A stretch of DNA of 64,000 nt from the NCBI RefSeq assembly GCF_001625305.1, contig NW_017803909.1, positions 62,001 through 126,000 of the forward strand, given 5' to 3'. Position 1 is the stretch's first letter. Each line of letters opens with the position of its first letter. Positions 1 to 11,300 of this stretch are shown here, piece by piece. The translations under genes and the position numbers were made by a program. Source of the DNA: Branchiostoma belcheri. Taxonomy: Eukaryota; Chordata; Leptocardii; Amphioxiformes; Branchiostomatidae. Below the pieces are notes generated by a model. That model saw nothing but the letters and a program-made list of their open reading frames with translations, was not told where the DNA came from and did no database searches.

Positions 1-380
1 CACCATGTTATCTGCTTGGAGATTACTACATGTATACCCAAGGATAATATACAGAAGAGGCTATACCGGTCAAACTGGTATTTGCCACGTCACGTCTTGA
101 AAAACACTGAGGTCGTTTCATTCATTAAAACACTACGATAAATCGTCAGAATGTGACTACTAAGATTGGACACTAAATTCTTATTCAATATTTGTGACGT
201 ACATCATTATATAGAAGACTCGCATCCAAGAGAATACATGTATGTTTGTAAACAACACCACTTATCAGGTCCCATGGCCAAGTCCTTGGTCCCATTTTTG
301 AAGAGCATTTCTGTCCAACCAACACGCACTGGAAACGCTCCACACATGAATTAAGTCGCTATAGTTGCTCTTACACTTAC
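1..380 (-). other. gmds intron 1 (partial)
   Basis: Sequence downstream of the gmds exon 1 donor on the minus strand. I see no coding signal or RNA gene; the short open frames here have no recognisable content. Confidence 0.6.
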
Positions 381-482
381 CTGTCCACTTATTCCCGTGA
401 TTAGGGCTACTTTTCTTGTTCTTCGGGGTCCATTTCCCTCTTTTGTGTCTTCTTCAAATTCAGCGGGCCTCTTCTCAGCCAT
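381..482 (-). CDS. gmds: GDP-mannose 4,6-dehydratase, first coding exon (gene continues off the left edge)
   Basis: GMDS converts GDP-mannose to GDP-4-keto-6-deoxymannose, the first committed step of cytosolic GDP-fucose synthesis. Only the N-terminus is here: 34 codons from the ATG at 482 to a consensus donor (CAG|GTAAGT) at 381/380, ending in phase 0. After a charged, poorly conserved leader comes KVALITGISGQ, the first beta strand and glycine-rich NADP-binding loop of the short-chain dehydrogenase fold. From memory of the human gene, its first exon also stops right after this GQ, before the DGSYL segment. The remaining exons should lie to the left. An upstream in-frame ATG exists, but this start gives a leader of normal length. 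The gene is divergent from TANGO2, starting 452 bp away. Confidence 0.85.
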
Positions 483-934
483 ATTGGATCTGGGATTGTT
501 CCATTCAAAGCATGGGGGGTTTATTTTGGGGTAAGAAATTAGCCTCCACATCAGACTCCGCGACGGTATCATACAATTTTTCGGTGAGCTTTAATGTTTG
601 ATAGTTTTCTTTTACAGTTTTTCTTGTTACTGTAGTGTTCTAATACGTATAATGTTATACATTTGGTTTTGTACATATTTACCATCGCGATTGTCTGAAT
701 TCTTTTTTAAAAACCCTTCCAAGGAGTCTGCAAATAGAGATTAACGTACCGCAATTTCACACTGCGCCTGCGCCATTTGGAGCAGACGACATTTTGGACG
801 TTTCCGTGTTGGGACACAGGACCAGTTCCTCTTCATTTTTCACCCCAAATTGTTCTCTCCCCCTGCATAACTCCATCGACAGATTGTAACGTTTGATCGC
901 TGTACCTTGGGAGAAAGCAGGGTCAGACTCAAAC
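483..934. promoter_or_regulatory. Shared bidirectional promoter between gmds and TANGO2
   Basis: The two start codons point away from each other across 452 bp, the usual arrangement of a housekeeping bidirectional promoter. A GC-rich motif TGCGCCTGCGCC at 763-774 resembles an NRF1 site, and it overlaps CGCCATTT at 771-778, a YY1-like site. No convincing TATA box was seen. The motifs are read directly; their use is inferred. Confidence 0.5.
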
Positions 935-2548
935 ATGTGTATTCTTTTCGTGAAGTTTGAGCCGGCCTGTACCGTTACCGCTGCCCCAGGTGACCGGTAC
1001 AAACTTGTCCTGGCTGCCAACAGAGACGAGTACTACCACCGGCCTGCCAAACCCGCGCACTTCTGGGGAGAAAACCCGAGAGTTGTGAGTGGCCTGGACA
1101 TGGAACCGGGTGAGTGGAATGATACGTTCTCACTGGTAGCAGGTCGTTTCCCCCCATGCCTTATTTAGGTAACAGCTAAACACCCCAGGGACTTGCCATT
1201 GGTATGGTATAAACGTTTGATACTTCCAAGGACGTAGTTAGTATAATGTCCTTGATACTACTGACCTAAATAGTAACCTAGTAATCTATGGTAATAACGT
1301 GAGACAGTGAGCAGAGACATCAAACGTTTATCTCAATGGCAAGTCTCTGGGGGGGGGGGTGGTAAGCTGTTTACCTGTTGACCAGCAGGGTCAATCAGCC
1401 ACCAATGGCATTGCCCACCGGGTAATGGTGGCTGATGGTCACTCCTGGGGCCAATGGATACTGCCTTACCACCTGAGGATATGCTTTGAGATAAACGTTT
1501 GATACTACTGACCTAAATACATGTAGTAACCTAAATGACCTATGGTAACATTAACGTGAGCCATATCAGCATAGACATGTAGGTTAATCTCCAAGCAGAT
1601 CCCAGGGTGGTAAAGCAGTATCCATCGGTCTGAGGTGGATGGTCATTCCTCGGGCCAAACGGATACTGCCTGACCACCCTAGGATCTGCTTGGAGTTTAT
1701 GAAAGGGTAGTGTTCACTGTAAGTTTTCATGGGTAGCTTAAAACTCACCTCTGGCAACATTGGCATATTACTACAATGTGGTTCTAACCTCTGTGACTAC
1801 AGCACTAGTATAACTTACAGTTTTGTTTGCTCTTCTGTTTAAACCAGGAAGGGAAGGAGGCACCTGGATCGGTATTGCAGAAACAGGCCGGCTGTCAGCC
1901 CTGACCAACATCCTGCAGCCTATACAAGACCCCAACGCTAAAGGCAGGGGAAGTCTCATCACTGACTTCCTAAGAGGGGACCAAACACCGATGGCTTATC
2001 TCGAAGACCTTGCTAAAGAAGGTCACCTTTTCAATGGTTTTAACCTGGTGACTATGGATCTGACTCAAGACACGGGTCTGGCCTATTACAGCAATGTTTC
2101 TCAAGAAGGTCCAAAGCTCTTGTCTCCAGGCCAGTATGTCATCAGTAACTCCCTACTTCACACACCATTTCAAAAGGCAAACAACGGGGAGAAGTTGTTC
2201 CGGGAGATTCTACAAGACAAGGAGGAGGGTGACAAGGATGTTTTTATTGAGAGTCTCTTGCAACTTCTTGATAACAACGTGCAATTTCCTGATGACCCAC
2301 AAGTGAAGCTGCAGGGAACTCATTTGTCGGAAACTGTGCGACATGGGTATACTGCCATCTGTGTGCGGACACCAAAACGAGCGAACTACGGGACAAGAAC
2401 CAATACAGTCATTCTAGTTGATCAGAATGATCATGTCACATTCCTTGAGAAGACATTGAAACAGCCTATAGATATTGACAATCCTGAGTGGGAGGTGAAC
2501 AAGTTTGAATTTGATCTCAAGTGTAGGCTGACTAAATCGCACATCTAG
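935..2548 (+). CDS. TANGO2: TANGO2 homologue (NRDE family), complete, two exons
   Basis: Coding exons 935-1109 and 1848-2548 join in phase 1 to give 291 aa; human TANGO2 is 276 aa. The protein opens with the family hallmark MCI at residues 1-3 and carries the NRDE motif at 29-32 inside LVLAANRDEYYHRP. The intron falls inside GLDMEPG|REGGTW, which matches the human protein around GLDMEEG. GYGTRTNT-like and HVTF segments near the C-terminus are also conserved. TANGO2 is a cytosolic/mitochondrial protein linked to heme trafficking, lipid metabolism and Golgi organisation; its biochemical activity is debated. Donor CCGG|GTGAGT and acceptor CCAG|GAAG are consensus. ATG 935 is chosen because MCI must be N-terminal. 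All conserved sequence after residue 58 lies in one exon. Confidence 0.93.
1110..1847 (+). repeat. TANGO2 intron 1, a nest of related foldback repeats
   Basis: Most of this 738 bp intron is inverted-repeat sequence. A foldback at 1183-1354 has arms 1183-1220 and 1320-1354 (CCCCAGGGACTTGCC outward, AAACGTTTGA inward). A second at 1590-1694 has 34 bp arms (CCAAGCAGAT / ATCTGCTTGG). Segment 1252-1320 is re-used with changes at 1499-1579, and segment 1434-1497 resembles the right part of the second foldback. The inner part of the first foldback carries CAAGGACGT..ATAATGTCCTTG, also seen near 33.5 and 38.5 kb. A G-run lies at 1349-1359. Confidence 0.75.
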
Positions 2549-5331
2549 CAGCCCTCCCACTGGTCAGGCAGGGTGGACAGTGCAAGGTTGTTACATACAT
2601 AGATATCTCATTACATCTCAAGAGAAAAATCCTACATTTAAGAAGTGAAGAAACAAGAATATCACAGTTACTAGTAACAAAAATGCGTGTGGAAGAATAC
2701 ATTTACAAATCTGACTAGTGTAAGCTTTCAGACATTACAAACCAGTACAGACATATATATGTAATTTAGTAAAACCCATCAGTCCTCAACAAAATTTTCT
2801 AATCATGAAGTCCTTTTATTAGAAAAGGTGAGCCATACCTTGTAACTTGTAAGGTTACTTGGGCACACACAAATTACTACTTCTCTGACCACTAAGTCTA
2901 CCTCAATTTTACAAAACAGTAACTTACTCACTTTTTCTGAGTTTCATATTATAAAATTATATTATCTTATGCCAATCATTATTACTTAAAATAATCAGTC
3001 GTTTGTAAACGTTATGAAAGAAAACTGACTGCAACAGGCACAGATTTTTTCATACTTTATTCAGTGCTTCATATCTTCTGGTTAACTTAAGAGTAAAATT
3101 ACAACTTTAAATATGACATTATGTATTCTTAACAGATGTACATCTTTTACTAGTAGATAAGAAAATTGTGGTATACAGCATGGATATAATACATTACAAT
3201 ACAACCAACAAAGCTGAGCTGTTGTTTTGTATTTATTTTAAGAGCCAGTGCAAATATACAGTGCCATATCTGTTCCATCAAGACTCCCTTTCTGTTCATT
3301 TAATAATAACTCTTGCTTAATATATACAAATCACTGTTGCAAGCATAATACTTTCGGTAATACATTTACAAACAGAATGTAACATAAGGTTTTCCTTATT
3401 CTTGCACATTATGACTTGAAGAAAAAAGTTGCTGAAAATCTAAAACCTCCTAAAAGTCATACATATCTAAGTTAAAGCATGACCTATCATGTGTCATAAC
3501 TCTCTAAAGGAAGGATACACAATATCACTATTTGTACATTAGACTGATGGAAATAAAATAGGGCTGATGGGTGAGCATATGTACTGGCACCAGCAATGCT
3601 GTCCTGATTGTTAACAAAAGAAATTTACTTTAAAATGACAACAAAGTTTCTTCGGATGTTTAGGTATGTACATGTAAACCCTTGATAAAATGTGGATGTT
3701 AGCAGAGGTCCATACAAAAAATGTGATAACTTACTTCAACATGTTGTAATAATGGCTAAGAAATCGGCTTCTTCATACAATCACCAATTTCGATTAAAAC
3801 CATTCATTGTCATTACAATCGTACCAACCTCCCTTCCACTTCCGTCTACAAAATGATGAAGGTTTTATTGCTCCCACTATGGCTGTGATTGCAAGTATAA
3901 AAACTGGCAAGATTCAGAGCTGTCACCATCAGTCATGAAAATATATCACTGTCTGCATCTTTGTAAATACAAAACATTCCTTGCATTTTCCTATATCAAG
4001 CATCAAGCAGATATATACTTGCTGTTTGTTGTATTTACCTCACAAAATGTATATATATCACAAAATAAACCTTTCATAGCAAATCCACTTTTGTGATGAT
4101 ACCAGACTCCTTTTGTTATCTTATTAATCTTCTTAATCTGTTGTTTCTCATCATCTTGGTACCAATATCAACTTACTGCACATGAGCGCCATCTAGTGAC
4201 AACAATTAAAAGTGCATGATAAATCAGGCATTGTCATGTGTCATTGGCAGTCCCCAGACCAGACCACCTATATATACACAACAGTTCTTTTGATTGGATG
4301 TGTCAACTTGCATGCCACCTCATAAGCCAACCGGCTGTTACGATACAAACATAACAGGTGTGATATAGTGTATTCAGTAGATACATACAAACGTGCAGGC
4401 ATTAAAATCTGTAGAAAGTTGCATAGTTACCAGTTGATACTATTCTACAGCTTCCTCCACATTCAGAGATATAACAATAAGTTAGATACAAACTGTACTT
4501 TAAAATCATTAAATATCTCACCTAGAATGTGTAAACTAACAATCTGTACATTTCCTACCAAGGTTATTAGTTACAGGATAGCAGCTTCCCAATTTTTTTC
4601 TTCCTTCAGAGCCAGCTCTCTGTTGAAAATACATACAACCCTGTTTTACAGAATGATATAAACAATGTCTGTCACAATGAAGTCATCATTAAATACACAG
4701 GAAAAAGAAACGTATGCTTCAATGGATCACTCAGAAATGTTGACTAAACTGTAAACATGAAGAGACTTATCAGAGATATGATATATATAGCAGTTGACAG
4801 ACATTACAAGAAACCACTGTTTAAGGCAAGGGCTTGAGCATTGAGGCAATAATCTACCGGGTATAACCAGATTAGATGGAATAAACCTGTACAAATGTAT
4901 ACAACACTTATTTCACTGTTAAGATGTAGAAACATACCGGTAGTCATCTAACAAATAATAATTTGTCCTCTTTCTCTTTCCTACACAATACATTTTGTTC
5001 TGGAAGTTGGCTATAACTGGTCTAAATCCTTCTACAGTTTTTTCTCTAGCAGTCGTGACTAGAAAAACTAACATAGACTACTGATAAAACGTCTACATTA
5101 TCTGATCCCCCCATTTAATATTCAAAATGGAGAGGTCCTTCGACAATTTGTTGCAAAAATGTTATGATTTGTAACATTCCATGTGCCAATATAGGTGGCG
5201 TAACTGAAATTGAGATCCCTCAGTATTTTTAACTTAGGGTCTAACTGAGGGTATACGGTACTTTAATTTTGGACTCCCACACTCTATAATGGGGGTGGTC
5301 AGCTAGGGCGGCCAGTGAGACGGTATCTTGA
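2549..5331. other. Convergent 3' region between TANGO2 and rhophilin
   Basis: AT-rich, with no coding signal. It should hold both 3' UTRs. The first AATAAA for TANGO2 on the plus strand is at 3552-3557. For rhophilin on the minus strand, AATAAA reads at 3864-3869, then 3232-3237 and 3056-3061. If these are used the two transcripts could overlap tail to tail. Hexamers are read directly; which are used is unknown. Confidence 0.4.
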
Positions 5332-8300
5332 CTACCACATGCAGCTTTCTCTGTTGGAGTTGATCTGTGCCCGTGAGTGTGCCGAGAGTTGGCTGTGTGA
5401 CTTCTCCCTCCTACGGAACCCCCAGCTGAAACGCTTGCTGTTGGTGGACCCTGTCTCTGACGTGGTGGGGGAACTCTCTTTCCTCATCATCTCCTGTTGA
5501 CTGAGCCTGCTGCTGGATCGACCATTCTGCTCGTTGCTCAGCTAGAGAAGGTAAACACAATGTTAAGAATTAGACCTATGAAATGGTTCTCACAATGCTA
5601 TACAGGTTGCATACAGTAGTTACATGTAAACCTCACAATCAGGAAAAACACTCCACCAAGCAGCGCAGTGAGGTGCTGCAGAGGGCCAAGCAACCAAAGT
5701 TCCAGCAAAGCCCCCATGCTCCCCTGTACTACTTGTACTACTGGCACTACTATTATAACATAGCTACCAACAGCATAAACTAAGTACCTGAATATCTAGC
5801 AAACACCTCCAAAAACAACACAATTGTCAAATCCCCTACAACACCAAGAAATGGTCAACCTGCTTACTTAAATGGAAAGCATATCATAATACACAGGAGC
5901 ACTTCCGTGTGCCTGAAATGAAAATGTATGAATGTTTGGGTCAAGATACCAGCAAACATAAAATATGATACAATGGAACCAAGTTGTAACTTGTGAGGAA
6001 GCTTCAGAAGTCTGCATACCCTCCCTTTGTTTTTTTTCCCTTCTCTGCAGAATAGTCACAAAAATATTTATTGGGAAAGGAATTTCTGTCTCGAGAAAAC
6101 CCCCTCCCTCAAGCTGAGCCAAAATTCAGAATGAAAACCACAGCCTACAATACACTTAAGTAAATGAAACACTGCCTAAAGCAGCAATGGACTTACTGAG
6201 CAAGTTGTCACTCACTTAAGCAGAGCAGAAAAAATGTGAGACAAGGTCTGTTAGTTAATAGTCTTACATAACTATAGTTATCAGAGGATGAAGACAAAAC
6301 TCATGCCATCAATAATAAAACATCGGAAAGAATCACATTCTTTATTTGCTTGTATCATATAGCATATGGTTAACCAGAGGCACAGTTCAAGATACATGTA
6401 CCGGTAGTTAGTAATTATAACACTGCAACACTTGTATCAGCTTCACGTATTGCACAGAGGTGAAACTCTCTGAGGACAGGTTATACAACAGTTAGTATTC
6501 TTATTGAAACATAAATATCAACAGCACGGCTGTGTTTAGGGAAGTTTTGTGGGTGAGAGAAAAAGGCTATATGGAGAGTACTAACAGGATGGGACGTCGT
6601 CACTACAAATACTGGCATCCACAGGACATGGGCATCACCACTGAACCATCATCTCCTTCAGGGGCCCAACACATCAGCAGGGGGGGCTACTCACGGGGGA
6701 GGGGGTATCAGGTCAGGGGGGTGGGGTTGGGTCAGGGGATAGACAGAAGGAAGGAGAACAATGGGGAAGAAAGTATGGAGAAAATAAGAAATACAGAGAA
6801 AGGAAGAGAGAAATTCGACACACAAAACTGTACCTATCGAATCTTATATCATTTCTGTTTTTTTTAGTGAACTATATAAATGTACAGTATTCAATAGCCT
6901 GGGTACCATCCTACTTGTTAGGGAAGCAAGTGTTGGAGCCCCGGCATACAAGTAGGATGGTACCCAGGCTAGTATTCAAGCCAGCCTTAATTTTTTTTCT
7001 GTCATCTCCAATTTGTTTGACGTAACATCATATCAAGCACCAAACACACAAGGCATCGCATCAGAGGAGTGAAAATCTTAGGGGGTTCAGGACATGCTTT
7101 CCCAGGAAGATTGTGAAATCTTGACCCTCTGAAATGCTATGGCCTGCATTTTGAGGGGCAAATTTTTCTGATGGACTATGCTTAGTTCTTCTTCTTCTCA
7201 TGTCACCAAACTTAGTTTAATGACATCTTTCCATTTCTTTACATGCCAATTTTTGTCCATCAAAGATGACAGATTTGGCAAATCTTTGTCCCTTGTGCAC
7301 AGCGAAATTCCACCAAATGATGGAAAGAGGGACACTGGCTAGAACACTGAGTACAGGTCCTGAGATACTGAAGATGTAGTACAGGCTATCATATTGTCTC
7401 ACCTGAGGGTGCAGGTAGTCCCGACCCTGGGGGGTCACCACCTGCATGCTGACCTGCTCGCCGCAGCTCAGGATGAGGTTAATGACCTCGTGGTGCTTCC
7501 CCCACTTCACGTTCCGCCCGTCCACCGCCACGATAAAGTCACCCGGCTTCACGCCACCTTGCTGTGGATGAAGAAATTGCAGGAATATTGTTAAAATGGC
7601 TAAAAGGATGATAAAGCATGCTTCGGACAGCTACCCTTAAGAGTAAAGAGAAAGTCAATGAAATTATTCTGTTTAAATGCATTGTTAAGTGCTATCATGT
7701 CTTTTCTTGTAGTTCTTTCCATGGCTGCTAGGGGGAGCAGTTGAAGTACAACTCTTACCGCAGCTTTGCTGCCAGGCTCCACCTCTGCTACGATGACTGG
7801 TGAGTCTCCTCTTAGTACAAACCCAAAGCCCTGTTCACCCTTCTCCATCAAACACGTTCTGGGCACGCTCCATTGGTTTCTGGCGGAAAACACTGCAAGA
7901 GGGCCCTGTAGATAAAAATAGATAGAATCTTACTAAAATAATTCAGACAAATCGTGATGTAACATCTGAACTACCTCTACATTAAAAAAAATGTGGAACT
8001 GCTAAATACATTTGCTGAGAAAATATTGTAAAAAAAAACAATCTTACCAGTCTGTGGAAAATGTCCACTACTTTGACATTTGCAAAGTTGGGTGGTTTGA
8101 TCTCTGGTCTCTGGTGGGTTTTAGCTGGAGAAGAATGTAAAGTCTGTTATAGTACACTGAAGGGAAAGAAAATCAAATACATTGTACTACCCATTTTCAA
8201 CCATAAATACTTCAAATGGATCGTTCACAACATCCGAGGAACAGTATACAATACTGTTCTATTACACCCTTCAAAAATACAAAATCTCTTGTTTTGTTAA

Positions 8301-11300
8301 AACCAGGTTCTCACGTTGTATCCTCGGAGCAATGACTTCATCATAGAACTCATCCTCCTCCTCCACATCACTATATTTGGTCATGGACTTGTTGTGGGCC
8401 TCCTTCAGGATGGTGCCCAGTGTGTCGATCTGTCGCAGCTTCTTACACATCCTGTGGACTCTCAAGGCATCCTCGTGTAGGATCAGGGCTTCCCGCAGGT
8501 GGGCTTTACCTGGAAGGGTCAAGACAGTTACTTTATGTTACAATAGAGATCTTTTTTTCCCCTGTACTACTTGTACTACTGGCATATATTATAACATAGC
8601 TACCAACAGCATAAACTAAGTATCTGAATATCTTGCAAACACCTCCAAAAACAACACAATCATCAAATCCCCAAATTTATTTTCATTTTTCTTGTGCCTT
8701 GTTGTTTCATTTTTTTAAATCTGAGAACCAACAAATCAAATTGGTGTGGCCTTATCACTAACTCTTATTTCTCAGTAATGCCTGAATTCTGTCTGACCTG
8801 TGGACCTTGCACATGAACCTGACACACCCGAGAGGATGACCTGAAGTTACTCTCTGATGAACAATACAAAATGATGAGAAAAAACTGGCATTAAATCTGC
8901 TTGAGGAAATGGCAGTAGCAGCACAAAACTGCAACCTTTAGAGAGAAAAAACCTGCTACCAAGTCAACCTATGCAACAAGATTACAGAAGGATCTAAGGT
9001 TTAAAGGTCTGTAGACCTGACTCCAGTGGTGACTTTACCTAGCTGTTTTCTGTCCTCCCTGTCTGTAGCGACTGTGGAGGGGCTGTCAGCATCCCTCAGG
9101 TGGACCTGAGACAGCAGCTTCTCCAACTCATCTTCATCATTATCACCTGCACAGATACACAGACACACAAGTCATGACGAGCAAACAGTTTAAAATGGTT
9201 GCATTCCTGTATGTATTGTTTTTTTTTCTATTATGTATTTTGCCATACTGCTGTTGCAAAAGACCACATTAAAGCATAAACAATTTTTTTCAGTACTTTT
9301 GATTGTGTGAAAACACCCAAAAGATGTGCCGATAACAAAATATGAATAATCAATGGAAGGCATACAAACTACATTTGTAGTTCAGATTACATGCAACACA
9401 CACATATCAAAGTATGCACCTAAATGGACTTTGCAATTCATAAAAACAAACCAATCAATATGCGCATTCCTAATGACATACATGACGTTGTACCTTTCTG
9501 GTCGATGAAGCCTACAGCAGCCAGGTAGTGGGACTGTGCCTTGAAGTGTTCAGACTTGACCAACACCATGGAGATCCAGGAGAAGGGCACGTAGTCCTTG
9601 ACAGGCGGCGTGTTCATGGCCTTGTGAACCATGCTGTATGCTTCAGACACCTAAAGGGGGAAAAAAATCATGGTTAACCAGATACCTTTGACCCAGTGTT
9701 GACATCACCTTAAGAAAAGCCAAAAGATGAATGAAAGACGGATGCTGGCAGGAACGCTACATCACACAAACCCACCTTTGCAGACTCCTGTGCCACAGTG
9801 AGACAGTTAGTGAGGTTTTCCTCCCACCCATCCAGTACTTTCCTCTCAAACACACACTCCTGCACCTGGGCCAGCATCAGCTTTATCAGGGCCTCTAACG
9901 TCTCCAGACCCATGTCCATACTTGGGGCGTGGCTGAAGTTATCCTGCAGGTACTTAAAGGCACCTGAAGGAAGAGAAACAGTAGTTCATTTAGCATGTTT
10001 GTATCTATGCCCTTTATAACCGTATGAAATTCAATGTCAAGCAAAGGCATGATACATCAAACACACAGGAACATCTATATCTATAGAAGTCAATGATCAG
10101 CTTCTTAGAACTGTTAGAACTTTTACTTCTTAATAAAAGTGTTAATACTGTTAGATAAATGTTGCAATAGCAACTTTGCTCTTTCACTGTACCAGCTACA
10201 GTATATTGTCTTGCAATAAAGTTCTTCTTGTTGTATCTACCTCAAAGATATCCTTTTACATTGTTGGCAAGAAACAATTCAATTTTCAGAATTGTATAAA
10301 TATTCTGTAATACAATGTAAACATTACACGTCCTGTTAACCTTTAAAGATGAAACAATGTTTCTGTTTTTGGTACCTGCAGCTTTCTGGAAAGCATCGAT
10401 TGCGGCGTTGATTCCATCCTTCTTGGTTCTGTCCTGCTTTGCCCCGATCTGTGTGTAGAGGGCGCCGATGTTGAAGAGAACGCTGCCCTTCTCAAACGCT
10501 ACAGTACGCTGGCTGGACGGGACTCCTGTCAGCGAGTCAAACCTGACAAACACACAGCCATGATTAACATGCAGTATCTACTTGAAGACAAAATTATGGG
10601 TACATTTTGTACTTGTAGGAGCCTTGGATAGTCTATATAAGCAGACATATGTAGCCATACAGACAGTCTTATCTATCTAAACCTCAGAATACAGTCCCAT
10701 GCAGAGTTCACCTGACTAACGGCAGATAAGCCTAATATCAACTCACAGTGATGAAGAAAATTTCAGCTATTTCCTCTTTTTACACTATCAGTAGTGACTG
10801 CATGCCTTCAACTCATGCCTTCATTGCAAAGGCTTACAGTTTCAAACGGTCAATGACTTGCCCTAGGCAAAACAGAAAAAGACGTCCACTACTCTAATGC
10901 TAGAAGAATTCTCGCTATTTCTACATCCATTCGTAGTTGATTATGGTTGACAGCATTGACATGTGATGCAGATTATATCTCGGTATGCCTGGCTATAACT
11001 GGCACAGATAACTACCAGCACGGGGGTTAAGTAGAGATGTTGTCATCTGATGAATATGAAGGAGTCTAAGGTCACCCTGCTGAAGCCTTGAGTCCTGTTT
11101 GTCCTAACCTTTGGTCACCTGCTGGCCTAGAACGGACTATTGCAGAGTATTGGAAACACATGACATCCTGACTCCCCCCCACTCTTACCACAACAAATAT
11201 CCTTAAGAATATTTTTCTATATGTAGCATGTACCAAATTAACTTGACAGCCCAAAGTTTAATTGCAGTCAAATTTGGGACTGCATTGTAGATACCGTTCT

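Larger units (their letters stand above)
5542..7402 (-). other. Rhophilin intron 14
   Basis: It holds a repeat copy at 5721-5836 and a 77 bp element at 6895-6971 with an 8 bp duplication (both listed separately). The open frame at 6532-6867 on the plus strand lies in purine-rich low-complexity DNA and looks like chance. Confidence 0.6.

Noticed and set aside
6532-6867. 111 aa plus-strand ORF
   Set aside because: Purine-rich low-complexity translation ([10 protein letters not shown]..) within a rhophilin intron on the opposite strand, with no supporting features.
7217-7402. Open frame continuing past rhophilin exon 14
   Set aside because: A consensus donor CAG|GTGAGA lies at 7403/7402 and the continuation is unlike rhophilin C-termini, whereas the exon at 5541-5332 supplies the expected FSWG-type tail; it is intron.
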